From positions 1-64,000 of the forward strand of contig JAFGVD010000014.1 in assembly GCA_016938135.1 (NCBI GenBank): a stretch of DNA of 64,000 nucleotides, written 5' to 3'. Shown piece after piece: positions 26,270 through 36,001 of the stretch. Position 1 is the first letter of the stretch. Every line of letters starts with the position of its first letter. Origin of the DNA: Coriobacteriia bacterium (GTDB taxonomy: Bacteria > Actinomycetota > Coriobacteriia > Anaerosomatales > Anaerosomataceae). The notes beneath the pieces are model-generated. The model was not told the origin of the DNA. It worked only from the letters and a program-made list of their open reading frames with translations, and searched no databases. Position numbers and translations under genes: made by a program.

Positions 26270-26310
26270 AGAAGACCTCACCAAGAACCGGTGGGGTCTT
26301 CTTGTCGTCT
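26270..26310 (+). terminator. terminator after tRNA-Arg
   Basis: AGAAGACCTCACC and GGTGGGGTCTTCT form a long stem, followed by a T-rich stretch (CTTGTCGTCTT). Confidence 0.75.
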
Positions 26311-26364
26311 TAGGGAATGAGACACGTTGAGCGGCTACGCCGCCACGCCATAGAAGGAGGAGTC

Positions 26365-27087
26365 ATGCGCAAGCACACATCGTTGATGATTGTGGCGCTC
26401 GCCAGCGTGCTGATACTCGCAGGCTGCACCACCAGAGTGGTCACTTCCGGCAGCGGCTCCACACCGCTCAACACGGTGACGGCGCAAGGCAACGGGACGT
26501 CGGCAGCCGCGCCGGACGTTGCGGAGATGAGCTTCGGTGTCATGGTGCAAGACGCCGACGCCAAGACCGCGCTCGACAAAGCCTCGGCCACAGCCGAGAT
26601 GATCGCTTCGGCGGTCAAAAAAGCGGGCGTGAGGTCCCAAGACATCCAGACCGCCAACGTGAACCTCTACCCGCAACAGGACTATCGTGAGGGTCAGGCC
26701 CCGGTCATCCTGGGCTACGAGGCCTCCATAAGCGTGCGCGTCAAGGTCCGCGACCTGGGCGCTGTGGGTGACGTCATCACCGCGGCCACGGATGCCGGCG
26801 CAAACACCATAAACGGTCCGTCGCTCACCCTCGATGACGACGAGGCCGCACGCGAAGCCGCCATCACTGACGCCGTAGCCAAGGCTCACGTGCGCGCCGA
26901 GGCGATGGCCGAAGCTGCCGATAAGCGCCTGGGCGATGTCATCGCCATCAGCGAGACGGGCGTCTCGGTACCGCAGGTCTACTACGGCGAGACAGCCGCT
27001 GCAGCCGACATGGCCCGGTCAGTACCCATCGAGCCGGGGGAGCTGGATGTCACAGCAAGCGTGACGGTAGTCTTCGAGCTGAAGTAG
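26365..27087 (+). CDS. SIMPL (DUF541) domain lipoprotein
   Basis: A 240-residue protein with a lipoprotein signal (LASVLILAGC; lipid-bearing Cys near residue 21). The SIMPL domain shows VTAQGNGTSAAAPDVAEMSFGV, then DIQTANVNLYPQQDY and the closing VTASVTVVFEL. AAGGAGG precedes the ATG at 26365. Such proteins are periplasmic or surface proteins of unclear role, often linked to oxidative or envelope stress. Confidence 0.88.
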   Translation: MRKHTSLMIVALASVLILAGCTTRVVTSGSGSTPLNTVTAQGNGTSAAAPDVAEMSFGVMVQDADAKTALDKASATAEMIASAVKKAGVRSQDIQTANVNLYPQQDYREGQAPVILGYEASISVRVKVRDLGAVGDVITAATDAGANTINGPSLTLDDDEAAREAAITDAVAKAHVRAEAMAEAADKRLGDVIAISETGVSVPQVYYGETAAAADMARSVPIEPGELDVTASVTVVFELK

Positions 27088-27129
27088 TATCGCGACGGGG
27101 CTCGCCACCGATCGCGAGGAGTGACCTGA

Positions 27130-27954
27130 ATGGGCAACGCACTTTCGGGCAAGACCATCGTCATCACCGGATCCACGCGCGGCATTGGTCGCGCTCTCGC
27201 TGAGTCTGTTGCAGCCGAAGGCGCGACCGTCGTCGTCAGCTCTCGAACACCGGAAGCAGTGGAGGGCACGGTTGCTGCCATCTTACAGACCGGAGGCAGC
27301 GTTTCAGGCCTCCCGTGCGACGTATCGAGTGAGAGCGACACCCAGCGACTCTTCGACCACGCGCTGGAGCGATGGGGACGCGTGGACGTGTGGGTCAACA
27401 ACGCGGGCATCTCGGAAGGATACCGCCCGTTTGATGAGCTCTCCCCTGCCGAGATGACCAGCATCGCACAGGTCAATCTCGTGGGCACGATGCTTGCCTG
27501 CCGACTACTCATCCCCTACTTCCGGGAGCACGGCGGCGTTCTCATCAACATGGCCGGCCGGGGCTACCGTGGCGAGGCGACCCCCTACACGGCAAGCTAT
27601 GCGGCCACAAAGGCCGCTGTCGCCAGTCTCACCAAAAGCCTCGCCGCCGAGAACAAGAGCGCGCCCATCTCCATACACGCCTTCGTGCCCGGGATGGTCG
27701 ACACCGACTTTTACCATGACGACATGGTGGTGAGTCTGCGGCTGGAGGCGAGCCGCAAGAACGTGTATCTGGCACTGGATGCGTTTGGCGTGCCGATCGA
27801 CGTTGTTGGCCGAGAGGCCATCAAGATACTCGCGCAAGAGCCGGGGCGTGACACGGGCAAGGTCTACACGCTGTTGAAGGGTGCGCGATTGATACGCGGC
27901 ATCGCTCTTATGTCATGGTGGGGCATGAGCGGTAAGATGAAGCGGCAGCCGTAG
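27130..27954 (+). CDS. short-chain dehydrogenase/reductase
   Basis: A 274-residue classical SDR. The cofactor motif TGSTRGIGRA, the structural NNAG and the catalytic YAATK (Tyr-x-x-x-Lys) are present. The second-strand sequence SSRTPEAVEG suggests NADP(H). The C-terminal 30 residues extend beyond the core and are hydrophobic then basic (GIALMSWWGMSGKMKRQP). The substrate is not predictable. A GAGGAG lies upstream of the ATG. Confidence 0.88.
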   Translation: MGNALSGKTIVITGSTRGIGRALAESVAAEGATVVVSSRTPEAVEGTVAAILQTGGSVSGLPCDVSSESDTQRLFDHALERWGRVDVWVNNAGISEGYRPFDELSPAEMTSIAQVNLVGTMLACRLLIPYFREHGGVLINMAGRGYRGEATPYTASYAATKAAVASLTKSLAAENKSAPISIHAFVPGMVDTDFYHDDMVVSLRLEASRKNVYLALDAFGVPIDVVGREAIKILAQEPGRDTGKVYTLLKGARLIRGIALMSWWGMSGKMKRQP

Positions 27955-27971
27955 AACCCGGGAGGCGAAGC

Positions 27972-29666
27972 GTGGGAGAGTACGAGTACCGGCCGAGGCG
28001 GAACGCACGGCGTGGTCGCCGTAACGGCTTCAGCTCCTCTCCTCCCACCATCAACAGCGCCCCTCCCAAGATCGGCGGCAGAGTAGCATCGCAAAGCCGC
28101 AAAGCGCCCCGCATCGAGCGCCCTTACACTATGGGCGCCCGCCCACAGAAGCGACGTCGCTCGTCCGGACCCGGCATCCTGTTCATCGGCCTGCTCATCT
28201 TCGTCCTTGCCGCCGTTGTCGGCGTCTTCCTGCTGTCACGACCTGCCTCGGCCAACATCCTCACTTACCCCGCCGACGCGATCATCACCTTCAACGGCGC
28301 CAGCGCGACAGGTGAGCTTGAGGCGCTTGATCTGGAGCCCGGCAGCTACACGGTGCTTGTGGAGCGCAAGGGATTCCAGCCGCTTTCAACCTCGGTGGAG
28401 CTCAAGCGCGGTCGGCGCGCGCGACTCGAGTACACGCTGAACCCGCTCCCGTTCCCGATGACTATCGCCACGCATCCGGAGGGTGCCAGCTGCACGATCA
28501 CCACGGCCGACGGCGAGACCGTGACCGGCGACGCCCCCTTCTCGGCGGAGTGTGTTGCCGGGGCCATGACGCTCACCCTGACACTGGACGGCTACAACAC
28601 CTACACCCGGGAGATCTTCCTCGATGAGGACCTGAACCTGGATCTGTGGCTCGACCCCGAGGGAATGGTCGTGCACGCGCTCAACATGTTCTCCACCGCG
28701 GGCGCGCCTAAGGCCGTGGCGATCACACCTGACAAGACGGAAGCCTGGGCGACCATCCTGAACGGGCCGCCATCCATAGAGATCTTCGATCCACTCACCG
28801 GCAAGAAGCTCGATGGCATCGACCTGGGCACCGACGGCGCTGTGGAGGTCGTCTTCAGCGATGACGGCACCAAGGCGTACGCAAGCCAAATGGAGACCGC
28901 CAAGGTCTTCGAGATCGACGTGGCCACTCGCACGGTGCTGCGCGAGTTCGATACCGAAAGCGCCTGGACCAAGGTCGTCGAGCTCTCGCCTGACGGCAAG
29001 ACGCTGTTTGCCGCCAACTGGTCGGGCAACGACGTCTCCGAGATAGACCTCAACACCGGAGAGCTCCGTCGACGCATACCTGTCTCCAAGACGCCGCGCG
29101 GCCTGTATGCCAGCGAGAGCGGGACTTCGCTCTACGTCGCCGGCTTTGACAGCGGCTGGCTGGAGCGCGTCGATCTTGTCTCGGGAGATGTCACGGCGGT
29201 CTTCAAAGACGGCGGCGCGCTCCGACACCTGGTTGCCGATGAAGCCACGGGCCGGCTGTATGTCTCGGACATGAGCAAAGACCTCATCTGGGTCCACGAC
29301 ATGAAGACCGGCGAGACCACCAAGCTGGCCGACGTGGACGAGAAGCCCAACACGATCGACCTCTCCCCTGACGGCAAGGTGCTGTTCGTCAGCTGCCGAG
29401 GCGAGAACAACGCCAAGAGCTACTACATCCCCGGTCCCGAATGGGGCTCGATAGTCATCCTCGACGCGATGAGCGGCGAGCCGCTGGATGCCATCGTCGG
29501 CGGCAACCAGCCCACTGCGCTCGACCTCTCCCCCGACGGCACGATGCTGATGTTCAGCGACTTTCTTGACGACCGACTGCGGGCCTATGAGGTGCCTGGC
29601 TACGAGACGTTTCTGGCCGGCGGTGGTGGCTACTACGAGGCGCACCTGGCCGCCATCAAGAAGTAG
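27972..29666 (+). CDS. membrane-anchored PEGA and YVTN beta-propeller protein
   Basis: A 564-residue protein. A basic, disordered N-terminus (RPRRNARRGRRNG) is followed by a single membrane helix (ILFIGLLIFVLAAVVGVFLL, near residue 80). One or two PEGA-type repeats come next (about 95-235, with DLEPGSYTVLVERKGFQPL). The C-terminal half is a YVTN/NHL-like beta-propeller (LSPDGKTLFAANWSGNDVSEID and similar blades). It is probably extracellular and binds protein or wall polymer. The GTG start has GGGAGG upstream, 18 bases after the SDR gene. Confidence 0.83.
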   Translation: MGEYEYRPRRNARRGRRNGFSSSPPTINSAPPKIGGRVASQSRKAPRIERPYTMGARPQKRRRSSGPGILFIGLLIFVLAAVVGVFLLSRPASANILTYPADAIITFNGASATGELEALDLEPGSYTVLVERKGFQPLSTSVELKRGRRARLEYTLNPLPFPMTIATHPEGASCTITTADGETVTGDAPFSAECVAGAMTLTLTLDGYNTYTREIFLDEDLNLDLWLDPEGMVVHALNMFSTAGAPKAVAITPDKTEAWATILNGPPSIEIFDPLTGKKLDGIDLGTDGAVEVVFSDDGTKAYASQMETAKVFEIDVATRTVLREFDTESAWTKVVELSPDGKTLFAANWSGNDVSEIDLNTGELRRRIPVSKTPRGLYASESGTSLYVAGFDSGWLERVDLVSGDVTAVFKDGGALRHLVADEATGRLYVSDMSKDLIWVHDMKTGETTKLADVDEKPNTIDLSPDGKVLFVSCRGENNAKSYYIPGPEWGSIVILDAMSGEPLDAIVGGNQPTALDLSPDGTMLMFSDFLDDRLRAYEVPGYETFLAGGGGYYEAHLAAIKK

Positions 29667-29745
29667 CACGACACCCATAGGCAAAACAGATAGATTGCAT
29701 ATATCCGTGGTGCCGTCGTATCCTCGTTAGACCACTCACGAACTC

Positions 29746-29997
29746 ATGTTGGGCTCAATGATGGTCGCACCCAGAGAATCCTGCAGACACATCGGTCACT
29801 GTGAACTGGCACGCGACGAAGCCGGTTACTCGCCTGAACTCGCACGCATAATCCGGACACAGTGGTGCAGGGCGTCTTACACTGATTGCGCCCGTTACCA
29901 TGTGGCCCGTGCACTGGGTCGCGAGGCCGTGCCTGTGGACTTCTTCCCCTCCGAGATGAACCGCGTGGCTTCACTCATCGCGTCTGCAAGCGACTAG
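29746..29997 (+). CDS. small Cys-rich protein
   Basis: 83 residues (78 or 79 if one of the ATGs at 29758/29761 is used). The pattern CRHIGHC, then WCRASYTDCARY and REAVPVDFFPSEMNR, resembles a group of short anaerobe proteins with a Cys-x-x-x-Tyr-x-x-Cys-Ala-Arg-Tyr signature (recalled, not searched). Four cysteines could hold a metal or Fe-S cluster. Its 3' end overlaps the convergent Zwf-Gnd gene by 4 bases. Confidence 0.6.
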   Translation: MLGSMMVAPRESCRHIGHCELARDEAGYSPELARIIRTQWCRASYTDCARYHVARALGREAVPVDFFPSEMNRVASLIASASD

Positions 29998-32372
29998 CCG
30001 GCGGCTCGCCCTCCCGGTCCGTGACCGCCGAACTGGTTGCGTAAGGCGGAAAGCACCTTGCCCGCGTACGCATCAGGAAAAGCGGGGCTGTCGATGCGGT
30101 ACTGGAGCGCCGCGCGTATCACCCGTGCTTCAACGCCAAGCTCATCGGCGGCGTCCACCGTCCAGGCGCCCTCACCTGTGTGGCCCACAACGCCCGAGAA
30201 CCGCGTCAGATCCACGCCATGCTCCGCGAACGCCTCTGCAAGCCACTCCACGAGCCGGGACTCGATGACGCTCCCCCGGTTGTAAACCGCGGCCGCCTGA
30301 GCCAGATCCAGATCCAACTCCGAGGCACGCATGATGCCGAAGCCCTCCGCGATGGCCTGCATCATGCCGTATTCGATGCCATTATGGACCATCTTCACGA
30401 AGTGGCCCGCCCCGTGACCGTCAAAGAACCGATATCCGTCGCGCACGCTTATGTCTGCAAAGAGCCCCTCCACAGCGTCGAAATCCTCCCGTTCACCGCC
30501 CACCATCACGCACGCACCGTTCCTGGCGCCGTCCGGTCCTCCAGACGTACCCGCGTCAAGGAAGCGGATGCCGGCGGCTTCAAGGCGCTCCGCGCGCTCC
30601 ATGGTGTCTTTGTACAGAGAGTTCCCGCCGTCGATGACAAGGTCGCCGGGTTCCAGGACATCGGTGATGCCGCCTTTGCCGAAGAGGATCTCCTCGGTTG
30701 CGGCACCTGCCGGTACCATGACCCACACCACCCGTGGCGGATGTAGCTCGGATGCAAGCTCGGCAAGCGTAGTGACGGGTTCAAGCTCTTCTGCGGCCAT
30801 GGCTTCGGCCACAGAGGTCGTGCGGTTGTAGCCCACCACGCGCCAGTCATGATCCAGCATGTTGCGCGCAAGGTTCGCCCCCATCTTGCCCAGACCCACA
30901 ACGCCTATCTCGCGCCTGTCACGCACGTGAACATCAACCTGGGCGGCCGCGCGCTCCACGACCTCTGCCGAGTCAGGCCTGTAGCTCTCCAGCGGGACAT
31001 CGCCTGAGCGCCACACCTCCAGGATGGGATCGATGAACGCCCACATCGCGGCGACTTCTTCTGTAGAGACGAACAGCGTCTGGTCTCCGCCTATGGCGTC
31101 GTAGAGGAGCTTGGCGTACTCCTCGACGTACTGCGCTTTCTCGGCCTTCTCATAAAGGAAGAAGGTGAACTCGCGCAGCTCCAGCTCATTGTCAAAGCCG
31201 GGCTTTTTGGCCCAGAACTCGATCTTTATCGTCTCTTCGGGCTCGATCTGAAAGGTGACTTTGTTCTTGTGTGAGTCAGCGCTGGCAGAGTCGCACAGGC
31301 AGGCATCCGGGTGGTGGAAGTGCACAGAGATCTCCTTGAGCGCCTTCCCCATCCGCTTGCCCGACTCCATCGTCACAGGTACGCCGGCCCAGCGGCGGCC
31401 GGCAAGAGTGGTACGCAGACGGAAGTACGTCTCGGTCTCCGAGCCCGGCGCCACGCCGTCGATCTCGCAGTATCCGTCGTACTGCGCCCGGAAGCTGTGC
31501 GCGGCGATCTCCTCGGCGGGTGGCGCCTCAAGTCGCGCACACATCGCTGCACGCTGCTCGCGGATGTCTTCGGGTTTCATGCTCGCAGGCTTGTCCATCG
31601 TGATGAGCGCGAGCATCTGCAGCAGGTGATTCTGGCCCACATCACGCAACGCACCCACGCCGTCGTAGAACGCCCCGCGCTTCTCCACGCCGATGGACTC
31701 CAGCAACCGTATCTCGATGCGGTCGATAGACTCGCCGTCCCATGACGGCTCAAAGAGCGCGTTGGAGAACCGGAAGGACAGGATGCCTTGCAGCATCTCC
31801 TTGGCGAGATAGTGGTCGATGCGGTAGATCTGGCGCTCCTCAAACAAACTGCCGAGAAGCTCATCAAGCTCTTGAGCGGTAGCGCCGTCCGCGCCAAAAG
31901 GCTTCTCCACCAAGACGCGCGTCCAGCCCGTGAGGTCGCTGCAGCTCTCGGTCAAGCCCGAGGCGGCCAAGCGCTCGAAGATCGTGCGGTACTGCTCGGG
32001 CGGAACCGCCAGGTAGAAGAGCTTGCTGGAGCACAAGCCCCACTCGTCATCCACCGAGGCCAGGTGCTCAGCAAGTGAAGCGTACGCATCGTCGTCGTAG
32101 AACTGCCCCTCGTGATACGTGAACAGGTCCAAGAACTCCTCGCGCGCCTGACCAATGGGTGCCGTCCCCTTGAACGCATCAAGGATCTCCCCGACGTGGG
32201 CACGCAGCGTGTCATCGCTCCAGTCCCGCCGAGAGAAACCGACCACCCGAAACCGGTCAGGAAGCCGACCTTTGGCCTTCAGATAAGCGAGCGACGGGAC
32301 GATCTTGCGCGCCATGAGATCACCTGTGGCACCGAAGACGGTGAGGACGGTGGGTGTGTTCGAAGTAGACAT
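29994..32372 (-). CDS. fused glucose-6-phosphate dehydrogenase / 6-phosphogluconate dehydrogenase
   Basis: A 792-residue fusion of two oxidative pentose-phosphate enzymes. Residues about 1-470 are Zwf-like: VFGATGDLMARKIVPSL for NADP, VEKPFG, and the catalytic RIDHYLAKE. Residues about 478-790 are a short-type Gnd: VVGLGKMGANLARNM, VIDGGNSLYKDT, GTSGGPDGARNG, and the catalytic KMVHNGIEYGMMQ. A short linker with no stop joins them. 6-Phosphogluconolactonase is not part of the fusion. The start at 32372 has GGGAGG at good spacing. Confidence 0.93.
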   Translation of the reverse strand: MSTSNTPTVLTVFGATGDLMARKIVPSLAYLKAKGRLPDRFRVVGFSRRDWSDDTLRAHVGEILDAFKGTAPIGQAREEFLDLFTYHEGQFYDDDAYASLAEHLASVDDEWGLCSSKLFYLAVPPEQYRTIFERLAASGLTESCSDLTGWTRVLVEKPFGADGATAQELDELLGSLFEERQIYRIDHYLAKEMLQGILSFRFSNALFEPSWDGESIDRIEIRLLESIGVEKRGAFYDGVGALRDVGQNHLLQMLALITMDKPASMKPEDIREQRAAMCARLEAPPAEEIAAHSFRAQYDGYCEIDGVAPGSETETYFRLRTTLAGRRWAGVPVTMESGKRMGKALKEISVHFHHPDACLCDSASADSHKNKVTFQIEPEETIKIEFWAKKPGFDNELELREFTFFLYEKAEKAQYVEEYAKLLYDAIGGDQTLFVSTEEVAAMWAFIDPILEVWRSGDVPLESYRPDSAEVVERAAAQVDVHVRDRREIGVVGLGKMGANLARNMLDHDWRVVGYNRTTSVAEAMAAEELEPVTTLAELASELHPPRVVWVMVPAGAATEEILFGKGGITDVLEPGDLVIDGGNSLYKDTMERAERLEAAGIRFLDAGTSGGPDGARNGACVMVGGEREDFDAVEGLFADISVRDGYRFFDGHGAGHFVKMVHNGIEYGMMQAIAEGFGIMRASELDLDLAQAAAVYNRGSVIESRLVEWLAEAFAEHGVDLTRFSGVVGHTGEGAWTVDAADELGVEARVIRAALQYRIDSPAFPDAYAGKVLSALRNQFGGHGPGGRAAG

Positions 32373-32440
32373 GGATGCCTCCCATAGGAGTGAGTAACGA
32401 GAAAGTATGTTCCCCAAGAACGGACTCCGGCTCTCTTAAG

Positions 32441-32560
32441 CGGCTTTAGCTTGAGCGGTCAAAGGAATAGACTGGGGCTGCACCTGTGAGACGGTCGGCG
32501 GCCAAAGAGAAACCGGTCCGTCTCTAGGGGGATGAGGGGGACATCATCCGCAAGCGCAGC
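32441..32560 (+). promoter_or_regulatory. possible structured leader before the sensor kinase
   Basis: The long leader contains an inverted repeat GAGACGG / CCGTCTC (32489-32525) with a smaller inner GG/CC pairing and a purine-rich loop. I could not match it to a known riboswitch. Only the hairpin is supported. Confidence 0.3.
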
Positions 32561-34645
32561 ATGACAACCCGTATCATCCTGGTCGCCGTCGCATTTGCTA
32601 CTGCGACCAGCTTGCTTACCCCCACCCGCGTTCATGCCGCAGACTCCCGACTCCGTCTGACGGTAGGCGTGTACGACAACGCGCCCCTCTCGTACCCTGG
32701 GGACGATGACACGTGGACCGGCATCTACCCGGACATCATGAACGACATCGCCCGTGCGGAGGGCTGGTCCCTTGAATACCGTGAGGTCGACTTCGACGCC
32801 GGGCTGAAGGCCGTCGCCAGCGGCGACCTGGACATGCTCCTCGCCGTTGCAGACTCACCTGAGCGTCGCGAGCTGATGACGTTCAACGACGAGACCTTCT
32901 TCGCCAACTGGGGAGTGATATCAACACCGGACGCTTCGGATATCCAAGTGTTCACCGACCTTGACGGGCGTGCTGTCGGAGTCGTCACCGGAGACATCTA
33001 CTTCAACGGTAGCGGCGGACTCCAGGAGATGCTCAACACCCTGCACATCGAGCCTCAGTACGTGGAGTATCCAACATATGCGGCCGTGCTGATGGCCGTG
33101 GCTGATGGAGAAGTCGAGGCCGGCCTGACCAGCAGGCTCTTCGCCGAGATCCGGTCAAACGACCTCGATCTGCAGATCACACCGATGGCGCTGCGTCCCT
33201 CTCGGCTGGCGATCGCCTTCCCCTCCAACGCGCCTTTGACGCCCACTCTCATCTCGGCGATCGACTCGCGACTTGCCGAGATGATCGACAGCAAGGATTC
33301 CACCTACCACCGTGCGCTCAGAGCGCACGTGTTCAGCACTGCGGGCGAATGGTTCCCCGCCTGGGCCGCGTGGGCCCTCGGTGTTCTTGTGGCCAGCGTG
33401 GCGCTCATCGGCTCAATGGCCTGGTACCTTCGTGCCCAGGTGCGTCGCCGCACTGCAGCACTGACATCGGTTTCAGACCAGCTTCGCACCGTGGTGGACG
33501 CGATTCCCGACGCCTACATCCGTTTGGACCGGAATGGCGTCTTGCTGGAAGCACGGGACCGACCCGGGATCAAACTGACTTTCGACCCTCAAGCGAACAT
33601 CGGCCAATCGCTTCTTGACCTGCTTCCCAACCATCTACAGGACCTCTACCGCAAGCTGATGAAAGACACCAGAACTCGCGGCTGGGCTTTCGAAGAGTAC
33701 GCACCCCACAACGACGACTCCGAATGGCGCGAGGTCCGCGCAACGGCGACCGAACACGGCGGGCTACTACTGCTGATCCGTGACATCACCGAGGCCCATC
33801 GTCTCGACCAGATGGAGGGCGAACACCGCGACGAGCTTGAGAAGCGAGTAGCCGAGCGCACTGCAGAACTAACCTTAGCCAACCAAAGACTGCTCGCGCT
33901 TGTTGAGGAACTGCGAGCGGCCACCAGGACGCGCGATCACTTCGTGGCCAATGTGAGTCATGAGTTCCGCACCCCTCTCAACTCCATCCTGGGCTTCTCC
34001 ACCATCCTCTCGCAGGGCCTGGCCGGCGAACTCAACGAGGAGCAACAACGCCAGGTGGAGATGATTCATGCGTCCAGTCAGCGCCTTGCCTCACTTGTAG
34101 AGGACATCCTGGCGCTGGAGCGGATCGGGGCGGGCGTCACGAGTACGGAGCTCACCAGCTTCGATGCATGCGAACTCGTGTGCAACGTAGCCAACGAGTT
34201 GACTCCACTAGCACAGAAGAAGTCGCTCGCGATCGAGTGTGACTGCACAGACAGGTGTATCGAGGTGTTCAGCGACGAACGGCTGCTGGCGCAGATCCTC
34301 ATCAACCTGTTGGGAAACGCAATCAAGTTCACCGTGTCAGGCGGGATACAGGTGCACGTGGACACCATCGACGATGCCATGCTCGAAGTCTCCGTGACTG
34401 ACACGGGGGTGGGGATCGAACCGCGGTACCTTGAGGAGATATTCAACGAGTTCTCTCAGCTCACCCAACACGCCGAGGTGAAGCCCGAGGGGACCGGCCT
34501 GGGTCTTTCCATCAGCCGAAGAACCGCGGAGCTGCTTGGTGGGACGCTCACAGCACAGAGCACCGTAGGAGAAGGCTCGACCTTCACGCTGCTGATCCCG
34601 CTGCGATCATCACCCCAGGCAACACCGGAGAATGGGCGCGACTAG
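32561..34645 (+). CDS. sensor histidine kinase with periplasmic solute-binding domain
   Basis: A 694-residue membrane kinase. A signal peptide (LVAVAFATATSLL...VHA) leads into a family-3 solute-binding (SBP3) domain (about 30-255; LTVGVYDNAPLSY, GIYPDIMNDIA, SGDLDMLLAVADSPERRELM). A membrane helix (AWALGVLVASVALIGSMAWYL) is followed by a PAS domain, a coiled coil and HisKA with NVSHEFRTPLNSILGFS. The HATPase has LINLLGNAIKF, DTGVGIEP and GTGLGLSISRRTAELLGG. It probably senses an extracellular amino acid or related ligand. No response regulator is adjacent. No strong ribosome-binding site is seen at this ATG. Confidence 0.9.
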   Translation: MTTRIILVAVAFATATSLLTPTRVHAADSRLRLTVGVYDNAPLSYPGDDDTWTGIYPDIMNDIARAEGWSLEYREVDFDAGLKAVASGDLDMLLAVADSPERRELMTFNDETFFANWGVISTPDASDIQVFTDLDGRAVGVVTGDIYFNGSGGLQEMLNTLHIEPQYVEYPTYAAVLMAVADGEVEAGLTSRLFAEIRSNDLDLQITPMALRPSRLAIAFPSNAPLTPTLISAIDSRLAEMIDSKDSTYHRALRAHVFSTAGEWFPAWAAWALGVLVASVALIGSMAWYLRAQVRRRTAALTSVSDQLRTVVDAIPDAYIRLDRNGVLLEARDRPGIKLTFDPQANIGQSLLDLLPNHLQDLYRKLMKDTRTRGWAFEEYAPHNDDSEWREVRATATEHGGLLLLIRDITEAHRLDQMEGEHRDELEKRVAERTAELTLANQRLLALVEELRAATRTRDHFVANVSHEFRTPLNSILGFSTILSQGLAGELNEEQQRQVEMIHASSQRLASLVEDILALERIGAGVTSTELTSFDACELVCNVANELTPLAQKKSLAIECDCTDRCIEVFSDERLLAQILINLLGNAIKFTVSGGIQVHVDTIDDAMLEVSVTDTGVGIEPRYLEEIFNEFSQLTQHAEVKPEGTGLGLSISRRTAELLGGTLTAQSTVGEGSTFTLLIPLRSSPQATPENGRD

Positions 34646-34650
34646 CCGCT

Positions 34651-35928
34651 CTACTCGGCGGTTATGACCTCAAGGCCGCCCATGTAGGGGCGCAGCACCT
34701 CGGGCACAACAACGCTGCCGTCGGCCTGCTGGTAGTTCTCCAACACCGCCACAAGGCAGCGGCCCACGGCGAGGCCGGAACCGTTGAGCGTGTGTACCAG
34801 GCGGCTCCCCTTGAACTCGCCGCCACGGTACTTGATGGCCGCGCGACGCGCCTGGAAATCCGTGCAGTCGCTGCAGCTTGATATCTCCTTGTACGCACCG
34901 TAGCTGGGCAGCCACACCTCGAGGTCGTAGGTCTTTGCTGCCGAGAAGCCCATGTCGCCCGTGCACAGCGTGATAACGCGGTACGGCAGGCCTAGAAGCT
35001 CCAGGATGTTGCCGGCGTCCGCGACCATGCTCTCGAGCTCATCGAAACTCGTCTCGGGAGTGGCGAACTTCACCATCTCCACCTTCTCGAACTGGTGCAC
35101 GCGGATCATGCCGCGGGTGTCTCGGCCAGCAGCGCCTGCTTCCTCGCGGAAACACGGCGTGTGTGCGCAGTAGTGCAGCGGCAGCGCGGCAGCCTCAAGG
35201 ACCTCATCGCGGTGCAGGTTGGTGAGCTGCACCTCGGCCGTGGGAATCAGGTACAGACCCTCGCCGGTCTTGAACAGGTCGTCCTCGAATTTGGGCAGCT
35301 GGCCCGTGCCAGTGAGCGTCTCGGTGTTGGCCAACGCGGGCACCGAGAACTCCGTGTAGCCGCGCGCGGCATGCGTGTCCAGCATGAAGTTGATAAGCGC
35401 CCGGTTAAGACGCGCGCCGTGCTTGGCCAAGACCACAAAGCGGCTCTTGGCAAGCTTCACGCCGGCCTCGAAATCGATAACGCCCAACTCGGGCCCCAGG
35501 TCCCAGTGCGCCTTGGGCTCGAAGTCGAACTCACGAGGCGTACCCCAGCGACGAACCTCGACGTTCTCGGACTCATCTGCACCCACTGGCACGCTTGCAT
35601 CAGGGACATTGGGGATAGTCATGAGCATCTGGTGGACGTTCTCATCCACGCTGGCAAGGTGCGCATCGATGGCCGAGATACCCTCGTTGACCTCGCGGAC
35701 CTCCGCCTTGCGAGTCTCGGCCTCGTCGCGCTGGCCGGACTTCATGAGCGCGCCAATCTCCTTGGATGCCTCGTTACGACGCGCCTGCAGTGCCTCGACC
35801 TGCTGTATGAGCTCGCGGCGCTCTTCATCCAGCCGGGAGAACGTGGCGAAGTCCCACTCATAGCGGCGGTTCGCCATCGCCTGCTTGACGGCGTCGATGT
35901 TGTCTCGGACGAAGCGTGCATCGAGCAT
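34651..35928 (-). CDS. serS: seryl-tRNA synthetase
   Basis: A 425-residue class II synthetase of bacterial type. An N-terminal coiled-coil arm (about 30-110) is followed by motif 2 FREEAGAAGRDTRGMIRVHQF and motif 3 GSGLAVGRCLVAVLENYQ. It charges tRNA-Ser and also the selenocysteine tRNA, so it supports the two selenoproteins here. GGAGG lies 7 bases before the ATG. No T-box leader is visible. Confidence 0.97.
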   Translation of the reverse strand: MLDARFVRDNIDAVKQAMANRRYEWDFATFSRLDEERRELIQQVEALQARRNEASKEIGALMKSGQRDEAETRKAEVREVNEGISAIDAHLASVDENVHQMLMTIPNVPDASVPVGADESENVEVRRWGTPREFDFEPKAHWDLGPELGVIDFEAGVKLAKSRFVVLAKHGARLNRALINFMLDTHAARGYTEFSVPALANTETLTGTGQLPKFEDDLFKTGEGLYLIPTAEVQLTNLHRDEVLEAAALPLHYCAHTPCFREEAGAAGRDTRGMIRVHQFEKVEMVKFATPETSFDELESMVADAGNILELLGLPYRVITLCTGDMGFSAAKTYDLEVWLPSYGAYKEISSCSDCTDFQARRAAIKYRGGEFKGSRLVHTLNGSGLAVGRCLVAVLENYQQADGSVVVPEVLRPYMGGLEVITAE

Positions 35929-36001
35929 GGGAAGCCTCCGGTCAGGATACGGTCAAAGCCTGGTTGGGAGTATAGCGCAGGGTGAATCGCCTGACGCGTC
36001 T

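Noticed and set aside
32441-32560. c-di-GMP (GEMM) riboswitch before the sensor kinase
   Set aside because: A hairpin is present, but the conserved GEMM core sequences and tetraloop receptor are not seen.
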